NCBI RefSeq assembly: GCF_001559075.2
Contig: NZ_CP014015.2
Coordinates: forward strand, 4,278,001-4,342,000
Direction: 5' to 3'
Length of the DNA: 64,000 nt
From: Citrobacter amalonaticus
GTDB lineage: Bacteria > Pseudomonadota > Gammaproteobacteria > Enterobacterales > Enterobacteriaceae
The first letter of the stretch is position 1, and the number at the start of each line of letters is the position of its first letter. The position numbers and the translations under genes are program-made. Below, piece after piece: positions 1-6,269 of the stretch. Below the pieces are notes generated by a model, which saw nothing but the letters and a program-made list of their open reading frames with translations, had not been told where the DNA came from and made no database searches.

Positions 1-8
1 TTCTGTTC

Positions 9-1175
9 ATGAAAGCGTTCGCGCCACTCCTTCTTTCTTCTGCTCTGCTGCTGACCGGTTGTGGCAACAGCACCTTATCGCAGTTGGATATGCCTGCCGA
101 ACAGAGTGCGCAGGCGGTCGTGGGGTACTATGCGCGCGGCATCGATCCGATGATCCGCCAGTATATGCAGGAAAAGCAGGTGAGTGGAATGGTGGTTGCT
201 GTCATTCAACATAACGGACCGGCTGAGTTTCACAGTTACGGTGTGACCGACAGCCGACATCGTTATCCGATCACCCCGGACACGCTGTTTGCGCTGGGGT
301 CGCTGAGTAAAGGGGTGACGGCTGAAATCACTACTGTGCTGGTGAATCAGGGCGTGCTGCAATGGAACGACACGCTGGCGCAGCTTCTGCCGACGAATAC
401 GCCGCTGAGCGATGACGCCAGAAAGATTACTCTACTGCAACTGGCGACGCATACCTCCGGTCTGCCCAGACAGCCGATGGATCTGCTGACTCTGGAAAAT
501 CTTCTGCGTTATTTCAGTACGGGGGAAAATTTCTATACCCAACTGGATAACGATACGGTGCTGACTTCTCTTGCCGACTTCACCGCGCCAGAGGCGCGTG
601 TGCCGCACTATTCCAATATCGGTTATGCGCTGCTGGGCTACATTGTGCAGCGTCGTACCGGCGAGTCGATCCCGTCGCTGGCGAATCGTCTGATCTTCCA
701 GCCATTACAGATGAACAACAGCAGTTTTGAGCCCAAGACGCTCAACGCCTATCCGTATCGTGCATTAGGCCATGCGGGAGATCAGCCCAAGCTCATTCGA
801 CGCGGTGAACTGACGCCAGACTGGACGTTTAACCACAATATGGTCGGGGCGGCGAGTTTATACAGCAGCGCACGCGATCTGGCGGACTATGCGCGAGCGC
901 ATTTTGCGTCGCAAGACAACGCCGTGCTTGCCCGCGCATTTGCGGACGTCTCCCGTACCCAGTTTTATCGTCAGAAAGAAGCCGCGAATATTGCATGGGT
1001 AACTGATACGTTAGCCGATCGTCAGGTCACTTATCAGGTCGGATATATTGGCGGTTATTCCAGTTATATTGGCTTTGATAAACAGAACCAGAATGCGGTG
1101 GTAGTTCTGCAAAATAGTTTTAACTGGAGTAATTATCTGGGGCATACCATTCTCAGTCAGTTAGCGCCGCGGTAA
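9..1175 (+). CDS. Lipoprotein serine hydrolase, beta-lactamase/PBP (class C) fold
   Basis: The 388-residue product starts with a lipoprotein signal peptide whose lipobox LLTGC puts the acylated cysteine at residue 18, so the enzyme is probably anchored to a membrane facing the periplasm. An SxxK motif (SLSK, S98-K101) and a later YSN motif (near residue 200) are the catalytic Ser-Lys and Tyr signatures of the class C beta-lactamase/penicillin-binding/esterase superfamily, and a glycine-rich GYIGGYSS stretch lies where the third motif is expected. Members act as DD-peptidases, esterases or amidases; the substrate cannot be read here. It is not AmpC, which lacks a lipobox. It stands alone, followed by a hairpin terminator. 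The upstream side is cut by the window edge, so promoter and operon partners are unknown. Confidence 0.85.
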   Translation: MKAFAPLLLSSALLLTGCGNSTLSQLDMPAEQSAQAVVGYYARGIDPMIRQYMQEKQVSGMVVAVIQHNGPAEFHSYGVTDSRHRYPITPDTLFALGSLSKGVTAEITTVLVNQGVLQWNDTLAQLLPTNTPLSDDARKITLLQLATHTSGLPRQPMDLLTLENLLRYFSTGENFYTQLDNDTVLTSLADFTAPEARVPHYSNIGYALLGYIVQRRTGESIPSLANRLIFQPLQMNNSSFEPKTLNAYPYRALGHAGDQPKLIRRGELTPDWTFNHNMVGAASLYSSARDLADYARAHFASQDNAVLARAFADVSRTQFYRQKEAANIAWVTDTLADRQVTYQVGYIGGYSSYIGFDKQNQNAVVVLQNSFNWSNYLGHTILSQLAPR

Positions 1176-1224
1176 ATTAAACCGCTTGTTGACGTTTCCA
1201 CGTTAAATAATGCGTGGTGGGGTG

Positions 1225-1250
1225 CCGTCTTTACAAAACAGACGGTTTAT
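1225..1250 (+). terminator. Rho-independent terminator after the serine hydrolase
   Basis: A six-base stem CCGTCT/AGACGG with a nine-base loop is followed by TTTATT, about 50 bases after the hydrolase stop codon. Confidence 0.55.
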
Positions 1251-1276
1251 TGACATTAACCTGCACTCGATATGCT
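1250..1276 (+). promoter_or_regulatory. Putative sigma-70 promoter for the small ORF at 1332
   Basis: TTGACA (1250-1255) is a perfect -35 box and TATGCT (1271-1276) a fair -10 box. The 15-base spacing is short, so the assignment is tentative. Confidence 0.4.
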
Positions 1277-1331
1277 AAATTCCCATCAACAAGTTGATTA
1301 ATGGACTAAAACAGTGACAACCGGAGGTAAT

Positions 1332-1490
1332 ATGCAGCTGTTCATGCGCAAGAAATTACAGAGAAAACGCTGGAATTCCCGTCCCGAATCGCAGGACTTA
1401 CAAAATACACGTTCAGCTGAACCGTGGTCTTCCCGTACTGCATGTTGCCAGAGCAAAAAAGAGTGGAAACGAGAAACGCCGGGATCTTAG
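1332..1490 (+). CDS. Small basic protein of unknown function (52 aa)
   Basis: An ATG at 1332 sits just after a strong Shine-Dalgarno (GGAGG at 1323-1327) and opens a 52-codon frame ending in TAG at 1490. The product is rich in Arg, Lys, Gln and Trp, has two adjacent cysteines (ACCQS) and shows no signal peptide or membrane segment. A perfect -35 element lies about 80 bases upstream. The frame ends directly before the proposed PhoP-type promoter of the MgrR RNA, so it belongs to a region known for small stress genes. I do not recognise the protein. The strong ribosome-binding site is the main argument that it is translated. Confidence 0.5.
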   Translation: MQLFMRKKLQRKRWNSRPESQDLQNTRSAEPWSSRTACCQSKKEWKRETPGS

Positions 1491-1498
1491 CGCCTGCC

Positions 1499-1518
1499 GT
1501 TTAACGTTCATTGAGAAT
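1499..1518 (+). promoter_or_regulatory. Putative PhoP-type promoter for MgrR
   Basis: A GTTTA half-site (1499-1503) lies in direct-repeat phase with a degenerate second half. A -10-like GAGAAT (1513-1518) follows at the spacing usual for PhoP-activated promoters. The second half-site is weak. Confidence 0.35.
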
Positions 1519-1523
1519 CGGTG

Positions 1524-1637
1524 TGGTAGGGTGTAGGTGATCCATTGTCGCTGCCGGGACTGGCGGGACGGTGGAAAAAGTAAAATACAAATCTATCCAT
1601 GCAAGCATTCACCGTCGGTTATCCGGCGGTTTTTTTT
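1524..1637 (+). ncRNA. mgrR: MgrR small RNA (probable)
   Basis: In E. coli the PhoP-activated, Hfq-dependent sRNA MgrR is encoded next to mgtS and pairs with eptB mRNA. Here the same position, convergent with mgtS, holds a short non-coding stretch that starts after a PhoP-like promoter. It ends in a clear intrinsic terminator: an ACCGTCGG/CCGGCGGT stem (1611-1630, one G-U pair) followed by a run of nine T. The call rests on position, promoter and terminator, not on an alignment. The 5' end is estimated from the -10 box. Confidence 0.55.
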
Positions 1638-1661
1638 TGCCCGTCAGACGCAAAAAAAAAT

Positions 1662-1692
1662 GGCCCCTTGTGCAGTGATGCGACAAGGGGCC
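1662..1692 (-). terminator. Intrinsic terminator of mgtS
   Basis: A perfect 10-base stem (GGCCCCTTGT/ACAAGGGGCC) has a nine-A run on its left side. Read on the minus strand this is a stem followed by a T run, placed 28 bases after the mgtS stop. Confidence 0.85.
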
Positions 1693-1719
1693 TTATCGGT
1701 TCAGGACTTTCTCCGTTCA

Positions 1720-1815
1720 TTAGTCATCCCATTTGTGGCTGAAATACGCGGCCAGAAATCCAGAAAATAAAATAATTCCCAGAACGGCCATAAAAACGTT
1801 CATATTACCCAGCAT
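1720..1815 (-). CDS. mgtS: MgtS, 31-residue inner-membrane small protein
   Basis: Reading the minus strand gives a 31-residue protein beginning MLGNMNVF and ending YFSHKWDD, with one hydrophobic segment. I recognise this as MgtS (YneM), apparently identical to the E. coli protein. MgtS is made under low magnesium, stabilises the Mg2+ importer MgtA against FtsH and interacts with PitA. A strong ribosome-binding site (GGAGG, 1821-1825) precedes the ATG, a PhoP-type promoter lies upstream and an excellent terminator lies downstream. It faces the probable MgrR RNA, as in E. coli. The gene is easily missed because of its length. Confidence 0.93.
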   Translation of the reverse strand: MLGNMNVFMAVLGIILFSGFLAAYFSHKWDD

Positions 1816-1878
1816 CGTTGCCTCCATTTAATTGGTAGTGTGTTTCCTCGCTTACCTTAATTTCGGTTGGTGAAAGAG

Positions 1879-1901
1879 ATAATAGCAGCTTTAACCTAAA
1901 C
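1879..1901 (-). promoter_or_regulatory. PhoP-type promoter of mgtS
   Basis: On the minus strand a GTTTA half-site (1901-1897) lies 12 bases before a TATTAT -10 box (1884-1879). This is the layout of PhoP-box promoters and fits the known Mg2+ control of mgtS; the second half of the box is degenerate. Confidence 0.5.
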
Positions 1902-1919
1902 AAAAGCTGAATTAGGTGA

Positions 1920-2912
1920 TTATTTAGGGATAAAAGTAAATTTCTTTCGATATTGTGAGGGGGACAGACAATATATGTGTCGAAAATGGTGGCGAAATAA
2001 CGCTGCGCTGCCAAAACCAGTTTGTTCCGCGATCAATTCCACGCTGAGCGGTGAATTTTCCAGATAATCGCACGCCCGTAATAAACGCTCGTTGAGGATC
2101 CAGCGTGCAGGCGTGGTGCCGGTACAGTCGGTAAACCGGCGCAAAAACGTTCGTGGGCTCATCCCGGCGCGTTTGGCCAGCGAGGCGGTATCGTGAGTCA
2201 TCGTCAGATTCTGGTGCAGAAAATCAAACAGCTGGCCCAGCGTCTGGCTTTCACGCTGCCGGGCAACGGGGCGCAGAAGTTGCTGTGGCTGCGCGCCGTC
2301 GCGATGGGGCTGCACCACCAGCCGTCGGGCAACGCTATTGGCAACCTCAAGACCGTAGTCCTCGCGGATCAGATAAAGACACAGATCGATCCCCGCAGCG
2401 CTGCCCGCCGAGGTCAGTAACAGTCCGGCATCATGATAGAGAACGTCGTCAAGTACCTCGATAGCCGGAAAACGCTGCCGGAGCGTGTCCGTATAGCGCC
2501 AGTGTGTGGTGGCCTTGCGCCCGTCCAGCAACCCTGTTGCTGCCAGCACAAACACGCCAGAACAGATCGACAACAGACGGCAACCTCGCGCCCATGCAGC
2601 ACGTAGCGCGGCACACAAGGCTTCGGGTACCGGCGCGTCGCTGCCTCGCCAGCCGGGAACCACAACGATATCGGCCTCAGCCAACAGTTCCAGCCCTCCA
2701 TCCACCATTAACCGCACGCCGCCGGTCGCGCGAAGTGGACCGGCATCGACCGACGCGACGGCAAAACGATACCAGTCTGCGCCCAGTTCCGGGCGCGGCA
2801 GACCAAAGATTTCGACCGCTACGCCAAACTCGAAGGTGCACAGCCCGTCATAGGCGAGTACAACCACAAGCGGGCGCGGCGATTTTGGCATAATCCTGGT
2901 GTTTTTTGGCAT
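1920..2912 (-). CDS. ftrA: FtrA-like transcriptional regulator (DJ-1/PfpI domain plus AraC HTH)
   Basis: The N-terminal ~190 residues form a DJ-1/PfpI (GlxA-type) domain with the nucleophile-elbow motif SICSGVF. The C-terminal ~100 residues are an AraC/XylS DNA-binding domain (TASLAKRAGMSPRTFLRRF and an AEQTGFGSAALFRHHF second helix-turn-helix). This architecture defines GlxA-family activators, and the sequence resembles enterobacterial FtrA. It is divergent from a rhodanese gene 73 bases away, the usual FtrA neighbour, so it probably controls that gene. An in-frame ATG at 2891 with a nearby AGGA is an alternative start giving 323 residues. The inducer is unknown. Confidence 0.85.
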   Translation of the reverse strand: MPKNTRIMPKSPRPLVVVLAYDGLCTFEFGVAVEIFGLPRPELGADWYRFAVASVDAGPLRATGGVRLMVDGGLELLAEADIVVVPGWRGSDAPVPEALCAALRAAWARGCRLLSICSGVFVLAATGLLDGRKATTHWRYTDTLRQRFPAIEVLDDVLYHDAGLLLTSAGSAAGIDLCLYLIREDYGLEVANSVARRLVVQPHRDGAQPQQLLRPVARQRESQTLGQLFDFLHQNLTMTHDTASLAKRAGMSPRTFLRRFTDCTGTTPARWILNERLLRACDYLENSPLSVELIAEQTGFGSAALFRHHFRHIYCLSPSQYRKKFTFIPK

Positions 2913-2985
2913 GGTCGAAGGCGGTACGTCAGCTCAGAGATGGTTAAATTATTGTAAACACAATCGTCCCTGAGGAGAAAGTAGA

Positions 2986-3387
2986 ATGAGTCATGTCACT
3001 GAGTTTCCCGCCGCCGCATCCACCGTTGCGGTCAACCATTTCCTGTCGCGTCTGAGTCTGGAAACCGATTGTGCCGATGTCCATGAGAGCATCCGCAATG
3101 GGGAACCGGATTTCGTCTTACTCCACGTGGTGGGAAAACCGGATATGTTTGCACGTCGCCATCTTCCGGGGGCGATCCATCTGCCGCACGCCATGATGAC
3201 CGCCGAACGCATGGCGCAGTGGCCTGTGGATACGCTGTTCGTGGTTTACTGCGCCGGGCCTCACTGTAACGGTGCCGACCGCGCGGCATTAAGGCTCGCC
3301 AGACTGGGCATACCGGTGAAGGTAATGATTGGCGGCATCACCGGATGGGAAGATGAAGGGTTCGCGTTTTCCTGTCTTGTGGAGTGA
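2986..3387 (+). CDS. Single-domain rhodanese-like sulfurtransferase
   Basis: A 133-residue soluble protein covering one rhodanese domain. The motif VVYCAGPHCNGAD contains the loop cysteine that carries the persulfide, preceded by GAIHLPHA, the typical strand-turn of the fold, and followed by GGITGWEDEGF near the C-terminus. Rhodaneses transfer sulfane sulfur to thiophilic acceptors; the partner is unknown. GAGGAGAAAG lies just upstream of the ATG. Divergence from ftrA suggests control by that regulator. An active-site loop with a second Cys three residues after the catalytic one is common in this subgroup. Confidence 0.85.
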   Translation: MSHVTEFPAAASTVAVNHFLSRLSLETDCADVHESIRNGEPDFVLLHVVGKPDMFARRHLPGAIHLPHAMMTAERMAQWPVDTLFVVYCAGPHCNGADRAALRLARLGIPVKVMIGGITGWEDEGFAFSCLVE

Positions 3388-3461
3388 AGATGAATTTTTT
3401 TCATCATCCATGAATTTATCTCGTTTGCCTGAGCGACAAGGGTATGTCAATTTGGACGCAT

Positions 3462-3477
3462 AGACATCCAGAAGTCT
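3462..3477 (+). promoter_or_regulatory. Putative MetJ operator (two tandem met boxes)
   Basis: AGACATCC (3462-3469) and AGAAGTCT (3470-3477) are adjacent 8-mers matching the met box AGACGTCT at 6/8 and 7/8 positions. A weaker third box (5/8) abuts at 3454-3461. They lie about 60 bases before the start of a methionine-synthase-like gene. Confidence 0.6.
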
Positions 3478-3501
3478 AAATGTTCAAATAAGAAACTATC
3501 A

Positions 3502-3524
3502 CGTCAGGCAACCTTTGCCTGACG
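3502..3524 (+). promoter_or_regulatory. Perfect hairpin in the leader of the MetE-like gene
   Basis: A 9-base perfect inverted repeat (CGTCAGGCA/TGCCTGACG, 5-base loop) lies between the MetJ-like boxes and the Shine-Dalgarno of the next gene. With no T run it is not a terminator. It may stabilise the transcript or modulate translation. Confidence 0.5.
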
Positions 3525-3538
3525 ACGAAGGAGATCAC

Positions 3539-4642
3539 ATGCAAAGACAACAGGCCCCATTTCGCGCAGAAGTCGTTGGCAGCTTTTTACGTCCCGACGA
3601 CATCAAAGTTGCTCGTCAGCAGTTTTCACGTGGCGAGTTAAGCGCACCACAGCTGCGCGCCATTGAAGACGAAGCCATTCGTCGGGTGGTCGAACAGCAG
3701 TGCGCCTGCGGTCTGCATGTGGTGACGGACGGCGAGTTTCGCCGCGCCTGGTGGCATTTTGATTTCTTCGATGGTTTGCAAGGGGTCGAGCGTTATGACT
3801 CACAGCAGGGGATTCAGTTTAACGGCGTACAGACCAAAGCGCATGGCGTTCGGGTCACGGGTAAACTGGCGTTCGGCGATCATCCGATGCTGGAAGATTT
3901 TCGCTATCTGAAGCGCATCAGCGGTAACGCCCAGCCGAAGATGACGATTCCCAGCCCCAGCGTGCTGCACTTTCGCGGCGGACGTAAAGATATCGATGCG
4001 ACGGTCTATCCGGATCTGAAGGACTATTTTGACGATCTGGCGACCACCTGGCGCGATGCGATCCACGCCTTCTACGCCGCAGGCTGTCGCTATCTGCAGC
4101 TGGATGACACGGTGTGGGCTTATCTCTGTTCTGATGCTCAGCGTCAGCAAATTCGCGAACGTGGCGACGACCCTGACACGCTGGCGCGGATTTATGCCGA
4201 TGTGATCAACCGGGCGCTGGCGGATAAGCCTGCCGACCTGACGGTGGGACTGCACGTATGCCGGGGCAACTTCCGTTCAACCTGGATCTCTGAAGGCGGC
4301 TATGAGCCGGTTGCGGAGATCCTGTTCGGCAGCGTCAATGTCGATGCCTTCTTCCTGGAGTACGACAACGATCGCTCTGGCGATTTTGCGCCGCTGCGTT
4401 TTATCCGTCCAGGCCATCAGCAGGTGGTTCTCGGACTGGTGACCACTAAAAATGGCGAACTGGAAAACCCGGATGGCGTAAAAGCACGCCTGCAGGAAGC
4501 GGCGCAATATGTCGACAAAGCGCAAATTTGTCTCAGCCCGCAGTGCGGCTTTGCCTCAACGGAAGAAGGGAACACGCTCACGGAAGCCCAGCAGTGGAAC
4601 AAAATCAAACTTATCACCGAAATAGCTCAACAGGTCTGGTAA
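3539..4642 (+). CDS. Core MetE-type cobalamin-independent methyltransferase (YxjG/YxjH-like)
   Basis: A 367-residue protein matching only the C-terminal catalytic half of MetE (full MetE is about 750 residues). The zinc ligands are visible: His and Cys in LHVCRGN, Glu in FLEYDN, and Cys in LSPQCGFAST, with the conserved QLDDTVWAY motif. Core MetE proteins methylate homocysteine or a related thiol using donors other than methyl-tetrahydrofolate triglutamate; the donor here is unknown. The ATG at 3539 has AAGGAGA upstream, and longer readings need a TTG. MetJ-like boxes in front support a role in methionine supply. A palindrome follows the stop codon. Confidence 0.85.
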   Translation: MQRQQAPFRAEVVGSFLRPDDIKVARQQFSRGELSAPQLRAIEDEAIRRVVEQQCACGLHVVTDGEFRRAWWHFDFFDGLQGVERYDSQQGIQFNGVQTKAHGVRVTGKLAFGDHPMLEDFRYLKRISGNAQPKMTIPSPSVLHFRGGRKDIDATVYPDLKDYFDDLATTWRDAIHAFYAAGCRYLQLDDTVWAYLCSDAQRQQIRERGDDPDTLARIYADVINRALADKPADLTVGLHVCRGNFRSTWISEGGYEPVAEILFGSVNVDAFFLEYDNDRSGDFAPLRFIRPGHQQVVLGLVTTKNGELENPDGVKARLQEAAQYVDKAQICLSPQCGFASTEEGNTLTEAQQWNKIKLITEIAQQVW

Positions 4643-4661
4643 GTTGCCTCAATAATGCACA

Positions 4662-4690
4662 CCGCGTTGCACATAAATAATGCAACGCGG
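4662..4690 (+). promoter_or_regulatory. Putative NtrC-binding site within a 10-bp palindrome
   Basis: TGCAC-N7-ATGCA (4668-4684) matches the 17-base NtrC consensus TGCAC-N7-GTGCA at all but one of the conserved positions. It is embedded in a perfect 10-base inverted repeat (4662-4671/4681-4690). Its centre lies about 117 bases before the start predicted from the sigma-54 promoter at 4767, a normal enhancer distance. Confidence 0.6.
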
Positions 4691-4766
4691 GTTCATTGTG
4701 GAGCATCCCCCGCGCGAAGCCTTGCAGGCCGCGCACGCCAACCCTTTTTCCTCTTTGCCTTCGTCC

Positions 4767-4781
4767 TGGCATCCTTTTTGC
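4767..4781 (+). promoter_or_regulatory. Sigma-54 promoter of the urt operon
   Basis: TGGCATCCTTTTTGC matches the sigma-54 consensus TGGCAC-N5-TTGC, with GG and GC at exactly the required spacing. The start would be near 4793, giving a 75-base leader before urtA. Confidence 0.7.
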
Positions 4782-4867
4782 CTTATCCCTCCTGAACTCT
4801 TTTTTGCGCCGTGTTGTTTGTCGGTAGCACCAGAACTCACAGCATTTCTATTTTCAGGAGTGAAATT

Positions 4868-6139
4868 ATGCAGCGTCGTACCTTACTCAAAGCGTTTGCC
4901 CTTTCGGCCTCGGTGGTCGCGATGGGACTCAGTTTTAGCGTTCAGGCCGCCGATACCATCAAAGTGGGCATTATGCATTCACTGTCCGGCACGATGGCGA
5001 TTTCCGAAACGCCGCTAAAAGATGTGGCTCTGATGACGATTGATGAGATCAACGCCAAAGGGGGCGTTCTGGGTAAAAAGCTGGAACCGGTGGTGGTTGA
5101 TCCGGCCTCAAACTGGCCGCTGTTCGCCGAGAAAGCCCGACAGCTATTGAGTCAGGATAAAGTGGCGGTGGTGTTTGGCTGCTGGACCTCTGTGTCGCGT
5201 AAGTCAGTGTTGCCGGTTTTTGAAGAGCTGAACGGCCTGCTGTTCTACCCCGTCCAGTACGAAGGGGAAGAGATGTCGCCGAACGTCTTCTACACCGGCG
5301 CGGCGCCTAACCAGCAGGCGATCCCGGCGGTGGAGTATCTGCTGAGTGAGGATGGGGGAAGCGCTAAACGCTTCTTCCTGCTGGGCACCGACTATGTTTA
5401 TCCGCGCACCACCAACAAGATCCTGCGTGCGTTCCTGCATTCGAAAGGGATTGCCGATAAAGACATCGAAGAGGTCTACACCCCATTTGGGCACAGTGAT
5501 TACCAGACCATTGTCGCCAATATCAAAAAATTCTCCGCAGGTGGAAAAACGGCTGTCGTTTCAACCATTAACGGCGATTCTAACGTCCCATTTTATAAAG
5601 AGCTGGCAAACCAGGGCCTGAAAGCCACTGATGTTCCGGTGGTCGCGTTCTCGGTTGGTGAAGAAGAACTGCGCGGGATTGATACCAAACCGCTGGTTGG
5701 CAACCTTGCCGCCTGGAACTACTTCGAATCGGTCGATAACGCCACCAACCAGAAATTCGTTGCCGATTATCGAGCGTACGCCAAAGCCCATAAGCTGCCG
5801 AATGCCGATACCGTGGTGACAAACGATCCGATGGAAGCGACGTACGTGGGTCTGCATATGTGGGCGCAGGCCGTCGAAAAAGCCGGGACGACGGATGTGG
5901 ATAAAGTCCGGGCGGCAATGGCCGGACAGTCCTTCAAGGCGCCGTCGGGCTTTACGCTGACGATGGATGCCACCAATCACCATCTGCACAAACCGGTGAT
6001 GATTGGCGAGATTGAAGGCAACGGTCAGTTCAACGTCGTCTGGCAGACCGAAGAACCGGTTCGCGCTCAGCCGTGGAGCCCGTTTATTGCCGGTAATGAC
6101 AAGAAATCTGAACAGCCGGTGAAAACAGCCAGCAACTAA
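4868..6139 (+). CDS. urtA: UrtA, urea-binding periplasmic protein of the urea ABC transporter
   Basis: A 423-residue substrate-binding protein with a cleavable signal peptide ending VQAAD. The signal begins MQRRTLLKAF, so a twin-arginine route is possible. The mature part is a Leu/Ile/Val-type type I periplasmic-binding fold, including the urea-family stretches IKVGIMHSLSGTMAISETPLKD, VFGCWTSVSRKSVLPVFEE and LFYPVQYEGEE. It captures urea and delivers it to UrtBC. The ATG at 4868 is preceded by CAGGAG at the right distance; upstream in-frame codons lack this. It is the first gene of urtABCDE and stands behind sigma-54/NtrC-type signals. A repeat-rich gap separates it from urtB. Confidence 0.95.
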   Translation: MQRRTLLKAFALSASVVAMGLSFSVQAADTIKVGIMHSLSGTMAISETPLKDVALMTIDEINAKGGVLGKKLEPVVVDPASNWPLFAEKARQLLSQDKVAVVFGCWTSVSRKSVLPVFEELNGLLFYPVQYEGEEMSPNVFYTGAAPNQQAIPAVEYLLSEDGGSAKRFFLLGTDYVYPRTTNKILRAFLHSKGIADKDIEEVYTPFGHSDYQTIVANIKKFSAGGKTAVVSTINGDSNVPFYKELANQGLKATDVPVVAFSVGEEELRGIDTKPLVGNLAAWNYFESVDNATNQKFVADYRAYAKAHKLPNADTVVTNDPMEATYVGLHMWAQAVEKAGTTDVDKVRAAMAGQSFKAPSGFTLTMDATNHHLHKPVMIGEIEGNGQFNVVWQTEEPVRAQPWSPFIAGNDKKSEQPVKTASN

Positions 6140-6215
6140 CGATAAGCCCTCCTGCGGGCGCAGACGGCGAAATGCCCGATAGGGCGCAAGCCGTCATCCG
6201 GCGAAAGCGTCGCAA
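6140..6215. repeat. REP-like palindromic intergenic repeat between urtA and urtB
   Basis: The gap contains imperfect inverted segments with the composition and GCCG/CCGGCG ends typical of enterobacterial REP elements. Such elements often stabilise the upstream transcript, which would raise UrtA over the membrane subunits. No copy-number check was possible. Confidence 0.45.
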
Positions 6216-6269
6216 GGTTTGTCAACGTTCTTATCCCTCCCGCGGAGGGGGACTTCTGGAGATCACGAC

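Noticed and set aside
2153..2893. Several overlapping plus-strand frames opposite ftrA
   Set aside because: They lie inside a recognised gene on the other strand, are rich in Arg and Pro as expected for antisense reading of GC-rich code, and have no ribosome-binding site.
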